Assembly: GCF_001509585.1 (NCBI RefSeq)
Contig: NZ_LNCI01000003.1
Span: 62,001 to 126,000 of the forward strand
From: Tropicimonas marinistellae
GTDB lineage: Bacteria > Pseudomonadota > Alphaproteobacteria > Rhodobacterales > Rhodobacteraceae
Reading direction: 5' to 3'
Length of the DNA stretch: 64,000 nt
The notes beneath the pieces are model-generated. The model saw nothing but the letters and a program-made list of their open reading frames with translations, was not told the origin of the DNA and made no database searches. Positions 63,964 to 64,000 of the stretch are shown here, piece after piece (position 1 is the stretch's first letter; each line of letters begins with the position of its first letter). The translations under genes and the position numbers were made by a program.

Positions 63964-64000
63964 ATGTCCGCAGACGTCAAGGACAAGGTGATTGCGATCA
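63964..64000 (+). CDS. Start of a probable acyl carrier protein (3' truncated)
   Basis: Only 12 codons are visible: MSADVKDKVIAI, with GGGGAG upstream. The opening resembles acyl carrier proteins, which begin with a short helix of the type VKDKVxxII, and location right after lpxD fits. Too short to confirm. Confidence 0.4.
   Translation, partial: MSADVKDKVIAI

Overview
High-GC DNA from one chromosome-like segment, most consistent with a marine/roseobacter-type alphaproteobacterium (Rhodobacteraceae). This rests on gene content and order (NDUFA12 homologue - mlaD - DUF2155 - aat - accC/accB, clpP - clpX, lpxD followed by an apparent acyl carrier protein, TAXI-type TRAP transporter, fused PhaAB-type Mrp antiporter, MaoC-Pta fusion) and on codon style; it is an inference, since no rRNA or tRNA gene was seen. 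Coding density is high and no prophage, insertion sequence, CRISPR array or tRNA was recognised. About 66 genes are described, including two microgenes of about 50 codons.

1-10.4 kb: the end of a CRTAC1-like FG-GAP/UnbV protein, a di-haem cytochrome c peroxidase/MauG-type protein, then a LacI regulator facing a complete sugar-catabolic operon (IolE-like isomerase, Gfo/Idh/MocA dehydrogenase, RbsA-, RbsC- and RbsB-like ABC transporter). Two near-perfect LacI-type operators flank a recognisable sigma70 promoter in the divergent gap. A stand-alone Lrp ligand-binding domain protein closes the block.

10.6-17.4 kb: branched-chain amino/oxo acid catabolism: a MaoC-phosphotransacetylase fusion, leucine-type dehydrogenase, and branched-chain 2-oxoacid dehydrogenase E1alpha, E1beta and E2 in a tightly overlapping operon, with a divergent Lrp/AsnC regulator (BkdR-like). 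No E3 and no acyl kinase are present.

17.4-23.5 kb: a six-gene Mrp (Pha-type) Na+/H+ or K+/H+ antiporter operon with subunits A and B fused. 23.6-28.8 kb: RpiR regulator divergent from a TAXI receptor, a fused 4TM-12TM TRAP permease and a UspA protein.

28.8-37.0 kb: cysteine-cluster protein, a DhlA-like haloalkane dehalogenase lacking the cap duplication of the Xanthobacter enzyme, an EmrE-like SMR pump, a quinone-oxidoreductase-like MDR protein and its divergent TetR regulator with two operator copies, then a HlyD/double-FtsX/ATPase export system. 37.3-40.6 kb: cupin, SRPBCC protein, clpP, clpX.

40.7-46.1 kb: AEC carrier, RidA, NDUFA12 homologue, MlaD, DUF2155 protein, Aat, biotin carboxylase and BCCP. 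46.3-50.6 kb: EamA exporter, DUF1127 microprotein, DsbA-like and WrbA-like proteins, LysR, DUF2270 protein. 50.7-64 kb: PepA, HolC, an unrecognised exported protein, a monohaem cytochrome c, retropepsin-like protease, MarC, ABC-F ATPase, an RTX protein, Ndk, VOC protein, TfoX C-terminal-domain protein, a 50-residue microprotein, AbrB-like permease, LpxD and the first codons of a probable acyl carrier protein.

I found no clearly unprecedented multi-gene system. The strongest points for follow-up are the operator/promoter architectures, the short-cap dehalogenase, the two microgenes, the unrecognised exported protein and several structured intergenic elements.
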